Shown: one piece after another, positions 1 to 7,108 of the stretch
Numbering within the stretch: position 1 is the stretch's first letter
Layout: every line of letters begins with the position of its first letter
NCBI GenBank assembly: GCA_963510375.1
Contig: CAUPES010000011.1
Location: 1 to 53,547, forward strand
Direction: 5' to 3'
DNA from: Fastidiosipila sp963510375
GTDB lineage: Bacteria > Bacillota > Clostridia > Saccharofermentanales > Fastidiosipilaceae
Length of the DNA: 53,547 nucleotides
Notes under the pieces: generated by a model
The model's input: the letters and a program-made list of their open reading frames with translations, nothing else
What the model was told of the DNA's origin: nothing
Database searches by the model: none
Program-made: the position numbers and the translations under genes

Positions 1-56
1 ACGAGATTAATATCTTTCTAAGATTTTTCTCACCAACACCATTTGTTGTAGAACCG

Positions 57-100
57 TATAATTACTCTATAAAAATATTTTTACCGTAAAAATATATTTA
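57..100 (+). promoter_or_regulatory. uidA promoter -10 and palindromic operator
   Basis: A consensus -10 hexamer TATAAT lies at 57-62. No good -35 box is visible at the expected distance. A nearly perfect palindrome follows at 70-100: 14 of 15 base pairs match around a single central C at 85, and the inner arms ATATTTTTAC/GTAAAAATAT are perfect. It covers the predicted transcription start, so a dimeric repressor bound there would block initiation. The likely inducer is a glucuronide or a catabolic product, but no regulator gene is in view. Confidence 0.6.
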
Positions 101-121
101 ACTTAGACGTGAGGTGAATTT

Positions 122-1924
122 ATGTTATATCCAAAAGTTAGTAATTATAGAAATCTGTTGAGTCTTGATGGTATTTGGAAATTTAAATGTGATTTTGAAA
201 CTGAGGATATTAATCCAGAGCATGGCTTAAAAGATTATGAGTATATGGCTGTTCCAGGTAGTTTTAACGATCAAACTTTAGATTTGAAGGTTAGACAACA
301 CTCCGGCTATTTTTGGTACGAGACAGACTTTAATTTACCAAAGAATTTTTTCGATGAAAGAATATTTTTAAGATTTGGTTCTGTTACTCATGAAGCTTGG
401 GTATATGTTAATGGAAAAGAAGCCTGTCATCATAAGGGTGGATTTACGCCTTTTGAAGTGGAGATAAATGAGTTTGTTTTGAAAGAAAAAAATAGACTGA
501 CAGTTAAAGTTTCAAATATTTTAGATTATTCAAGTTTACCTGTAGGAAACTATAGTGAGTACAGAGATGATTCTGGCAAGCTAATAAGAAAAGTTGATGA
601 GAATTTTGATTTCTTTAATTATGCAGGAATTCATAGACCAGTAAAAATTTATACTACTCCTAGAGATTATATAGAGGATATAACTATTAGCTATGATGTT
701 GATTTAGAAGCTAAAGTGGCTGATGTCAGAACAAAAGTAGCGATTAATGGAGATTTTGATGAAATAAAAATAGATATCCTAGATCAAGATGATAATTTAG
801 TAGTTTCTTCATCAGGAATTGAAACAAGTTTGCAGATTGAAGAGGTGAATCTGTGGGAGCCTTTAAATGCCTATCTATATACTGCTCGAGTAAGCTTGAT
901 TAAATCTGAGCAAGTAGTTGATACATATGAAGAGGAGTTTGGATTTCGAACTATAGAAGTAAAAAATGCCCAGTTTTTGATTAATGGTAAGCCGTTTTAC
1001 TTCAAAGGTTTCGGTAAACATGAAGACACTTATGTTAATGGTAGAGGCTTGAATGAGGCTTATAATGTCTTGGATTTAAAACTTATGAAAAAGATGGGTG
1101 CTAACTCATTCAGAACATCTCACTATCCTTACTCAGAGGAAATGATGCGTTTGTGTGACAAAGAAGGGATTGTCGTGATAGATGAGATTCCTGCAGTAGG
1201 TTTGATTCTTAATTTTGGATTTAATGTAGCTGCTGGTAATGAAGGCGAAAATACTTGGGTCGAGTTAAAGACAAAAGCAATGCATGAGCAAGCTATAAAG
1301 GAACTTATTTGCAGAGATAAGAATCATGCTTGTGTAGTAATGTGGTCTCTTTCTAATGAAGCTGCAGACTTTATCGATGGATCATTGGAGTATTATAGAC
1401 CGTTATTTGAATTAGCAAAATCTTTAGACCCCCAAAAGAGACCTTGCACAAATGTTTTAATAGGATATTCAAATCCTGATACTACTAAGAATGCAGAATT
1501 ATTCGATGTTATTTGTCTAAATAGATATTATGGTTGGTATGGATTAACGGGTGACTTAGAGCAAGCAGAGAAGTTCACTAGAGAAGATTTGCAATCGTGG
1601 ATAGATAAATATCCAGATAAACCTATAATGTACACAGAATATGGAGCTGACACAATAAATGGTATGCATAGTGCTTACAACGAACCTTTCAGTGAAGAAT
1701 ATCAAATGAATTATTACAAAATGAATAGTAAGGTCTTTGATGAATTTGATAATTTCATTGGAGAACAGTTATGGAATTTCGCAGATTTTCAAACTAAGTT
1801 TGGTATTCAAAGAGTTATGGGAAATAGGAAGGGTATTTTTACTAGAGAAAGGCAACCGAAAATGGTAGCTACATACTTGGCTGAGAGGTGGAATAGTATA
1901 CCGGATTTTGGCTATAAAAAGTAG
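122..1924 (+). CDS. uidA: Beta-glucuronidase (glycoside hydrolase family 2)
   Basis: This enzyme hydrolyses beta-D-glucuronides and releases glucuronic acid. There is no signal peptide, so it acts in the cytoplasm on imported conjugates. The 600-residue length is normal for the family. An N-terminal jelly-roll and an immunoglobulin-like domain precede the TIM barrel. The acid/base is E413 (in WSLSNEA) and the nucleophile is E506 (in YTEYGADT). The NRKG motif at 568-571 matches the NxKG signature that reads the glucuronate carboxylate and separates glucuronidases from galactosidases of the same family. A GAGGTG ribosome site at 111-116 supports this start. The gene stands alone here behind a palindromic operator; any glucuronide transporter would be upstream of the window. 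Identification is firm. Confidence 0.95.
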   Translation: MLYPKVSNYRNLLSLDGIWKFKCDFETEDINPEHGLKDYEYMAVPGSFNDQTLDLKVRQHSGYFWYETDFNLPKNFFDERIFLRFGSVTHEAWVYVNGKEACHHKGGFTPFEVEINEFVLKEKNRLTVKVSNILDYSSLPVGNYSEYRDDSGKLIRKVDENFDFFNYAGIHRPVKIYTTPRDYIEDITISYDVDLEAKVADVRTKVAINGDFDEIKIDILDQDDNLVVSSSGIETSLQIEEVNLWEPLNAYLYTARVSLIKSEQVVDTYEEEFGFRTIEVKNAQFLINGKPFYFKGFGKHEDTYVNGRGLNEAYNVLDLKLMKKMGANSFRTSHYPYSEEMMRLCDKEGIVVIDEIPAVGLILNFGFNVAAGNEGENTWVELKTKAMHEQAIKELICRDKNHACVVMWSLSNEAADFIDGSLEYYRPLFELAKSLDPQKRPCTNVLIGYSNPDTTKNAELFDVICLNRYYGWYGLTGDLEQAEKFTREDLQSWIDKYPDKPIMYTEYGADTINGMHSAYNEPFSEEYQMNYYKMNSKVFDEFDNFIGEQLWNFADFQTKFGIQRVMGNRKGIFTRERQPKMVATYLAERWNSIPDFGYKK

Positions 1925-2093
1925 GTAAGAAAGTTGTCTAATAATAAAAAAAGTTGTTAAAATCTTTGAAAAACAAGGAAGATGTTTTAGGATCATTCAC
2001 TTAGGGATTTAATTCCTTAAAAAATTATCGGCGTAAAAAGTCTGATACTTCTATTCTTCTAAATCTATCCTTAATTACAGGATTTTTTATAAA

Positions 2094-2351
2094 TTAAATA
2101 GTGTAATCTTTCATCCATTCAATGTAGTCACCACTCTCATAGATGTATATTCTACTTTCAAAGAATGATTTTTTACAACAGTCGCAAGTTTTCTAAGTTT
2201 ACTTTTTTTATAGAGCTTTTTATGTAATTTGTCTAAAGTAGATGACGGTAGTTCATAAGACCCTTTTTGTTTATCCTTCCTGTACATAAGCGAAAAGTCT
2301 AAATGATTCGTACCACTTATGAAAGATATTATTTTCATTAAATTTTTTCAT
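2094..2351 (-). pseudogene. Decayed small gene with two frameshifts
   Basis: Minus-strand translation gives protein-like sequence in three successive frames. The first segment starts at ATG 2351 (MKKFNENNIF...) and ends near 2276. The second carries KGSYELPSS and a lysine-rich helix. The third begins CDCCKKSFFE, a possible zinc-binding knuckle, and ends ...YIEWMKDYTI before TAA at 2096-2094. Two single-base changes, one beside GGATAAAC and one in a run of four A, would join them into one protein of about 85 residues. No good ribosome site precedes the ATG. I do not recognise the family. It could be a degraded gene or an artefact of coincidental frames, so the call is tentative. Confidence 0.35.
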
Positions 2352-2406
2352 TCTACTAGGTAGCCTTAGGATAGGGGTAAATCTTATGTTATTGGAAAGA
2401 AAAAAT

Positions 2407-2473
2407 CTCCTGAGACTATATGAAATATCTGCAGGAGGTAGAAAAAATGAATTTATGCTATAATTATGCTATA
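2407..2473 (+). promoter_or_regulatory. Control region of the XRE regulator and R-M operon
   Basis: A TATAAT -10 hexamer is at 2459-2464. The ten bases TTATGCTATA occur twice, at 2453-2462 and 2464-2473, so the copies are 11 bp apart, about one helical turn, and overlap the -10. A hairpin (CTCCTG at 2407-2412, CAGGAG at 2432-2437) lies upstream. The spacing suits binding by a small HTH dimer such as the XRE protein encoded next, which would make the operon self-regulated. That role is inferred from position only. Confidence 0.45.
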
Positions 2474-2507
2474 TCACTGAAATGGATACATAAGGAGATT
2501 AAATAAG

Positions 2508-2720
2508 ATGACCTGTTCAGAAGAAATAAAGAAAATTCGTCAAAAATGCTTTCTGTCACAGGAAGCTCTTGGAAGAGAACTTGGTGTGTCATTTTCCTCT
2601 ATCAACCGTTGGGAAAGTGGAAAGACCAAGCCCAATATGTCGGCTATGAAAAAAATTAAAGAATTCTGCGAGACGCAGGGTATTGATTTCAGTGCGTTGG
2701 AAGCAGAATGGACTAAATAA
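2508..2720 (+). CDS. XRE-family HTH regulator of the R-M operon
   Basis: This 70-residue protein is almost entirely one Cro/C1-type helix-turn-helix, residues about 5-60. The recognition region has the typical pattern LSQEALGRELGVSFSSINRW, followed by ESGKTKPN. AAGGAG at 2492-2497 supports the start. It lies 20 bp before hsdM on the same strand, so it probably heads the restriction-modification operon. Small XRE proteins in this position often delay restriction relative to methylation, as controller proteins do, but this is not shown here. Direct repeats over its own -10 suggest autoregulation. Confidence 0.85.
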   Translation: MTCSEEIKKIRQKCFLSQEALGRELGVSFSSINRWESGKTKPNMSAMKKIKEFCETQGIDFSALEAEWTK

Positions 2721-2740
2721 CTGAAAGGATTAATAATATA

Positions 2741-4312
2741 ATGGCCCTAGATACTAAAAAAGAACAGGAACGTGACGAACTTCACCGAGCTATATGGGCA
2801 ATTGCCGATGAACTTCGTGGTGCAGTAGATGGTTGGGACTTTAAGAACTATGTGCTTGGCACTATGTTCTATAGATATATCTCTGAAAACATTACTAACT
2901 ATATTAACGCAGGTGAAATTGAAGCCGGCAATGCTGAATTCAATTACGCACAGATGTCAGACGATGATGCAGAAGAAGCAAGACAGAGTCTTGTTGAAGA
3001 AAAAGGTTTCTTTATTCTTCCGTCAGAACTTTTCTGTAATGTAAGAGCAAAAGCTAAAGGTGATGAAAATCTTAATGAAACACTTGAAAATGCATTCCGG
3101 CACATTGAAGAATCGGCTAAAGGCAGCGAATCAGAATCAGACTTTGCAGGTCTTTTTGATGACTTTGATGTAAATAGTAATAAGCTTGGCTCTACAGTAG
3201 CAAAAAGAAACGAAAAGCTCTGTAAGCTTATTTATGGTGTGGCTGATATGAATCTTGGTGATGTTAAGAACCACGATATTGATGCATTCGGTGATGCTTA
3301 TGAATACCTCATGACAATGTATGCATCAAATGCAGGTAAGTCAGGTGGCGAGTTCTTTACTCCTGCTGATGTATCAGAGCTTCTTACAAGGCTTGGCACA
3401 GTTGATAAAACAGAAATTAATAAGGTTTATGACCCTGCCTGTGGTTCAGGTTCACTGCTTTTAAAGGCAGAAAAAGTACTTGGCAGAGATAAAATTCGTA
3501 ATGGTTTCTATGGACAAGAAATCAATATCACAACCTACAACCTTTGCCGTATCAACATGTTCCTACATGATATCGGCTTTGATAAATTCAATATTGCTTG
3601 TGAAGATACCCTGACAGCACCGGCACACTGGGATGATGAGCCATTTGAACTGATTGTTTCAAATCCTCCATATTCAATCAAGTGGGCTGGTAATGATAAT
3701 CCATTACTTATCAATGATCCTCGTTTTGCACCTGCAGGTGTTCTTGCTCCAAAGAGTAAAGCAGACTTAGCTTTCATTATGCACAGCCTTTCCTGGCTTG
3801 CATCAAATGGAACGGCTGCAATTGTATGCTTTCCAGGAATTATGTACCGTGGCGGTGCTGAACAGAAAATCCGCAAATATCTGATTGATAATAACTATGT
3901 TGATTGTGTTATCCAATTACCTTCTAACCTTTTCTTTGGTACATCAATCGCAACCTGCATTATGGTAATGAAGAAAAATAAGATGGATAACCGTACGCTC
4001 TTTATCGATGCAAGCAACGAGTGTGTGAAAGTTACCAACAACAATAAGCTGACTCGCGAGAATATCAACAGAATCGTTGATATATTTACAAAACGTGAGG
4101 AAGTAGAACACATTGCTCACCTTGCTTCTTACGATGAAGTAAAAGAAAATGACTTTAATCTTTCGGTATCTACGTATGTGGAAGCTGAGGATACGAGAGA
4201 AAAAATCGATATTGTAAAGCTGAATGCCGAGATTCAAGAAATCGTTGCTCGTGAGCAGGTCCTTCGTGATGAGATTGACAAAATCATCGCAGAAATCGAG
4301 GTGGGCGTATGA
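2741..4312 (+). CDS. hsdM: Type I restriction-modification methyltransferase subunit HsdM
   Basis: HsdM is the adenine-N6 methyltransferase subunit. Two copies join HsdS to form the modification enzyme and join HsdR to form the restriction complex. The 523-residue protein has the N-terminal HsdM helical domain (about 5-150), an EFFTP sequence before the catalytic domain, the S-adenosylmethionine motif DPACGSGSLL from residue 231, and catalytic motif IV NPPYS from residue 308. The length is usual for the family and no key motif is missing. A GAAAGG ribosome site precedes the ATG. Its stop overlaps the start of rhuM in ATGA, which implies translational coupling. By eye, base composition is richer in G+C than the flanking genes, consistent with horizontal transfer of the island. 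Confidence 0.96.
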   Translation: MALDTKKEQERDELHRAIWAIADELRGAVDGWDFKNYVLGTMFYRYISENITNYINAGEIEAGNAEFNYAQMSDDDAEEARQSLVEEKGFFILPSELFCNVRAKAKGDENLNETLENAFRHIEESAKGSESESDFAGLFDDFDVNSNKLGSTVAKRNEKLCKLIYGVADMNLGDVKNHDIDAFGDAYEYLMTMYASNAGKSGGEFFTPADVSELLTRLGTVDKTEINKVYDPACGSGSLLLKAEKVLGRDKIRNGFYGQEINITTYNLCRINMFLHDIGFDKFNIACEDTLTAPAHWDDEPFELIVSNPPYSIKWAGNDNPLLINDPRFAPAGVLAPKSKADLAFIMHSLSWLASNGTAAIVCFPGIMYRGGAEQKIRKYLIDNNYVDCVIQLPSNLFFGTSIATCIMVMKKNKMDNRTLFIDASNECVKVTNNNKLTRENINRIVDIFTKREEVEHIAHLASYDEVKENDFNLSVSTYVEAEDTREKIDIVKLNAEIQEIVAREQVLRDEIDKIIAEIEVGV

Positions 4313-5301
4313 GTAATGAATTTCAGTTTTTAATTTATAAATCAGCTGAGGAAGATGTTTCTGTCAATGCGTTTATTCAGAATGAATCAATTTGGATAAC
4401 AGCAAATCAAATGGCGATTCTTTTTGACAAAAGTGAATCTACTATCCGAAAACATATCAATAATGTTTTTGATGAAGGCGAATTGAATAGAGAGAACAAC
4501 ACGCAAAAAGTGCGTGTTGATGGAGTAAAGCAACCGGTTGCCTTTTACAACCTTGATACGATTATTTCAGTTGGCTATCGTGTCAATTCGCACAAAGCAA
4601 CAAAGTTTAGAATTTGGGCAACGAGTATTTTGAAAGAATATATGCTCAAAGGTTTTGCCATGGACGATGAACGCTTAAAACAGGGAAAAACGGCGTTTGG
4701 TAAAGACTATTTCAAAGAATTGCTGGAAAGAGTTCGCTCTATCCGAGCAAGTGAGCGTCGTATATGGCAACAGATTACAGATATTTTTGCAGAATGTAGC
4801 ATTGATTATGATAAGCATTCACAAATTACTCACGATTTCTATGCTATGGTGCAAAATAAATTTCACTATGCTATTGCAGGACGGACTGCGGCAGAAATTG
4901 TTTATACGAAAGCAGACAAAACTAAAAAAAACATGGGGCTTACTACATGGAAAAATGCACCGAATGGGCGCATTTTGAAATCGGATGTAGTGATTGCAAA
5001 AAATTATCTGGAAGAAAAACAAATTCGACAATTAGAAAGAGCCGTAACCGGATATTTTGATTATATTGAAGATTTGATAGAGCGCCATAATACTTTTACT
5101 ATGGAGGAATTTGCAGCCAGTGTGAATGAGTTTCTAGCATTCCGAAGATACGATATTCTGCGTGATAAAGGGAAAAATTCTGGGAAAATGGCAAAGGAAA
5201 AAGCCACTACCGAATATATGGAATTTAATAAAACGCAAACAATTACTTCTGACTTTGATAAAGCGGTTAATCAGATGCTGAAGGCAGGTGAAGAAGAATG
5301 A
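4309..5301 (+). CDS. rhuM: RhuM-family protein inside the type I R-M operon
   Basis: The 330-residue protein matches the RhuM family, named from Salmonella pathogenicity island 3 and of unknown biochemical function. The N-terminus (about 10-110) looks like a DNA-binding winged helix with WITANQMAILFDKSESTIRKH and a VGYRVNSHKATKFRIWA segment typical of the family. The rest is helical and charged. The start overlaps hsdM by 4 bp (ATGA) and the end overlaps hsdS by 4 bp (ATGA), so it is made together with the methylase and specificity subunits. RhuM genes recur inside type I loci. A role in controlling restriction or as an added defence module is plausible but unproven. Confidence 0.85.
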   Translation: MSNEFQFLIYKSAEEDVSVNAFIQNESIWITANQMAILFDKSESTIRKHINNVFDEGELNRENNTQKVRVDGVKQPVAFYNLDTIISVGYRVNSHKATKFRIWATSILKEYMLKGFAMDDERLKQGKTAFGKDYFKELLERVRSIRASERRIWQQITDIFAECSIDYDKHSQITHDFYAMVQNKFHYAIAGRTAAEIVYTKADKTKKNMGLTTWKNAPNGRILKSDVVIAKNYLEEKQIRQLERAVTGYFDYIEDLIERHNTFTMEEFAASVNEFLAFRRYDILRDKGKNSGKMAKEKATTEYMEFNKTQTITSDFDKAVNQMLKAGEEE

Positions 5302-6503
5302 GCCGATTAGATGAATTGATTCAGGAATTATGTCCTGATGGGGTGGAGTATAAAAAACTTCGTGAAGTTTCAGATATGCAAAGAGGAACTTCATTGACCA
5401 AAGCAAAAGCAATTACAGGAAACATACCAGTAATATCTGGAGGTAAAGAACCTGCATTTTACTGTAATTCTTCAAACAGAAATGGCGAAACAATAACCGT
5501 TGCAGGAAGCGGAGCAGGAGCCGGTTATGTTCAGTATTGGGATATTCCTATTTTTGCAAATGACTGTTTTACTCTCAAGGGAAATAAATTTGTAGAAACT
5601 AAGTATTTATATTATTTTATGACAAACATACAAGAAAAAATATCTGATACTAAAAAAGGAGGAGGAGTTCCGCATGTCCACATCTCTGATGTGGAAAACT
5701 TTAAACTCCCTGTACCTCCTCTGGAGGTACAACGTGAAATTGTCCGTATTTTGGACAATTTCACGGAGCTTACAGCGGAGCTTACAGCGGAGCTTACAGC
5801 GGAGCTTACAGCTCGCAAGAAGCAGTATGAATTTTATCGAGATGATTTGCTGACGTTTGAAAGTGATATTCCATTACTTCCAATCAAAGAAGTAGTGAAA
5901 AAAAGCTGTGCTGGAGCAACACCTGCAAAAGGCAATTCTGAGTATTATAAAGGTGGAACAATCCCTTGGATAAGAACGCAGGATGTCCGTTTCAATGAAA
6001 TCACAGAAGTAGACTCCTTCATTACAGAAAAAGCGGTGGAGGAGACTGCAGCAAAATGGATTCCAGAAAACTGTGTTATTGTCGCTATTTCCGGTGCAAC
6101 AGCAGGGAGGTGTGCAATCAATAAAATTAAAGCTACAACAAATCAGCATTGCCTTAATATGCAAATTGATGCGGAGAAAGCATTATATAAGTATGTATAT
6201 TATTGCATTTGTAGTAAGCAGGATGAGCTTATTTCAAAAAAGCAAGGTGCCAGAGGTGATTTGAATTCATCATTGATATTAGGAACAAAGATTCCAGTTC
6301 CAAAGCTTGAAATTCAGAAGAAAATCGTTCATGTTCTTGATAATTTCGAAGCCATTTGTACTGACCTTAATATCGGTCTTCCGGCTGAGATTGAAGCACG
6401 TCAAAAACAATACGAATATTATCGTGATGCACTCTTGACATACGCAGCAACAGGCAAGATAATTCCTAGACAGACAGACAGACAGACAGACAAGCATAAT
6501 TAA
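5298..6503 (+). CDS. hsdS: Type I restriction specificity subunit HsdS, two TRDs, repeat-bearing
   Basis: HsdS selects the bipartite DNA target for both methylation and cleavage. In 401 residues it has target-recognition domain 1 (about 10-150), a central conserved helix with ELTA repeated four times and then RKKQYEFYRDDLL, TRD2 (about 195-350), and the distal conserved helix EIEARQKQYEYYRDALL. This is a full two-TRD subunit. It then ends in a low-complexity tail, RQTDRQTDKHN, written by AGAC repeats. The start overlaps rhuM (ATGA). Loss of one AGAC unit or gain of two would bypass the stop at 6501-6503 and fuse the downstream third half, giving 594 residues. The TAEL-type spacer and operon type resemble the type IC family (EcoR124). 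Confidence 0.93.
   Translation: MSRLDELIQELCPDGVEYKKLREVSDMQRGTSLTKAKAITGNIPVISGGKEPAFYCNSSNRNGETITVAGSGAGAGYVQYWDIPIFANDCFTLKGNKFVETKYLYYFMTNIQEKISDTKKGGGVPHVHISDVENFKLPVPPLEVQREIVRILDNFTELTAELTAELTAELTARKKQYEFYRDDLLTFESDIPLLPIKEVVKKSCAGATPAKGNSEYYKGGTIPWIRTQDVRFNEITEVDSFITEKAVEETAAKWIPENCVIVAISGATAGRCAINKIKATTNQHCLNMQIDAEKALYKYVYYCICSKQDELISKKQGARGDLNSSLILGTKIPVPKLEIQKKIVHVLDNFEAICTDLNIGLPAEIEARQKQYEYYRDALLTYAATGKIIPRQTDRQTDKHN
5766..5813 (+). repeat. Four 12-bp tandem repeats encoding the HsdS spacer (ELTA x4)
   Basis: The unit GAGCTTACAGCG occurs four times in direct tandem; only the last base of the fourth copy differs (T). Each unit adds four residues, so changes in copy number stay in frame. 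The encoded string contains three TAEL motifs. In EcoR124 the same TAEL repeat, at two or three copies, is known to set a 6- or 7-base gap between the two half-targets. The near-identity of the copies suggests recent or ongoing slippage. Confidence 0.92.
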
Positions 6504-7086
6504 GCTTATTCAGTTTATCTATGGTTATGCTCCTGTTAAATTAAAAGATATAGCAGAATATTCAAAAGACAGGATTAATGCTACTGATGTTGACGAAAAT
6601 AGTTATGTTGGAGTAGATAATTTACTTCAAAATAAGAGAGGAAAAACTTTATCGAACTGTGTTCCTCAAGCAGGAAGATTAACACAGTATAGATGTGGAG
6701 ATGTGTTAATCGGTAATATCCGACCATATTTAAGAAAGATATGGCTTGCAAGTAACATTGGTGGAGCTAACGGTGATGTTTTAGTTATAAGAGGACAGGA
6801 AGATATAATTACTCCTAGATTCTTGTATTACTGCTTATCATCTGAAGATTTTTTTGAATATGATAATCAGCATTCTAAAGGTGCAAAAATGCCTAGAGGA
6901 AATAAAGATGCTATTATGGATTACTCTTTTGAAGTTCCAAATATAGCAGAACAAGAAAGAATTGTGTCTATCCTCGATAGATTCGATTCATTATGTAATG
7001 ATATTGCATCTGGTTTACCTGCAGAGATTGAGGCAAGACAAAAGCAATATGAATATTACAGAGATAAATTACTCAGTTTTGAGTAA
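6463..7086 (+). pseudogene. Out-of-frame third HsdS half (TRD3 plus conserved helix)
   Basis: The +1 frame is open from 6463 through the AGAC repeats to TAG-free sequence ending at the TAA 7084-7086. From about 6502 it reads KLIQFIYGYAPVKLKDIAEY and continues through a TRD (GDVLIGNIRPYLRKIWLAS, SKGAKMPRGNKDAI) to PNIAEQERIVSILDRFDSL and GLPAEIEARQKQYEYYRDKL. That last helix is nearly identical to the end of the 401-residue HsdS. No ATG or GTG with a ribosome site opens it; the first in-frame ATG (6703) lies inside the TRD. It is therefore silent at six AGAC units. It could be a phase-variable extension, a donor cassette for recombination, or a remnant; sequence is intact, which favours the first two. 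Confidence 0.8.
6468..6491 (+). repeat. AGAC tetranucleotide repeat, six units, at the hsdS stop
   Basis: Six uninterrupted AGAC units end 10 bp before the hsdS stop codon. The present count reads into TAA at 6501-6503. One unit fewer or two more shifts into the frame that continues through TRD3. One unit more reads into TAA at 6497-6499. Tetranucleotide tracts in coding regions are the classic substrate for slipped-strand phase variation in restriction-modification genes. Confidence 0.93.
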
Positions 7087-7108
7087 ATAAGTAAAGGAGG
7101 TGGATACT

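Noticed and set aside
1925..2093. Terminator for uidA
   Set aside because: Only short AT-rich inverted repeats such as AGGGATTTAATTCCT are present, too weak to call.
5712..5730. Perfect inverted repeat GTACCTCC/GGAGGTAC in hsdS, possible inversion site
   Set aside because: It encodes the highly conserved PPLEVQ segment of HsdS, there is no partner copy in a second hsdS in reverse orientation, and no recombinase gene is in the window.
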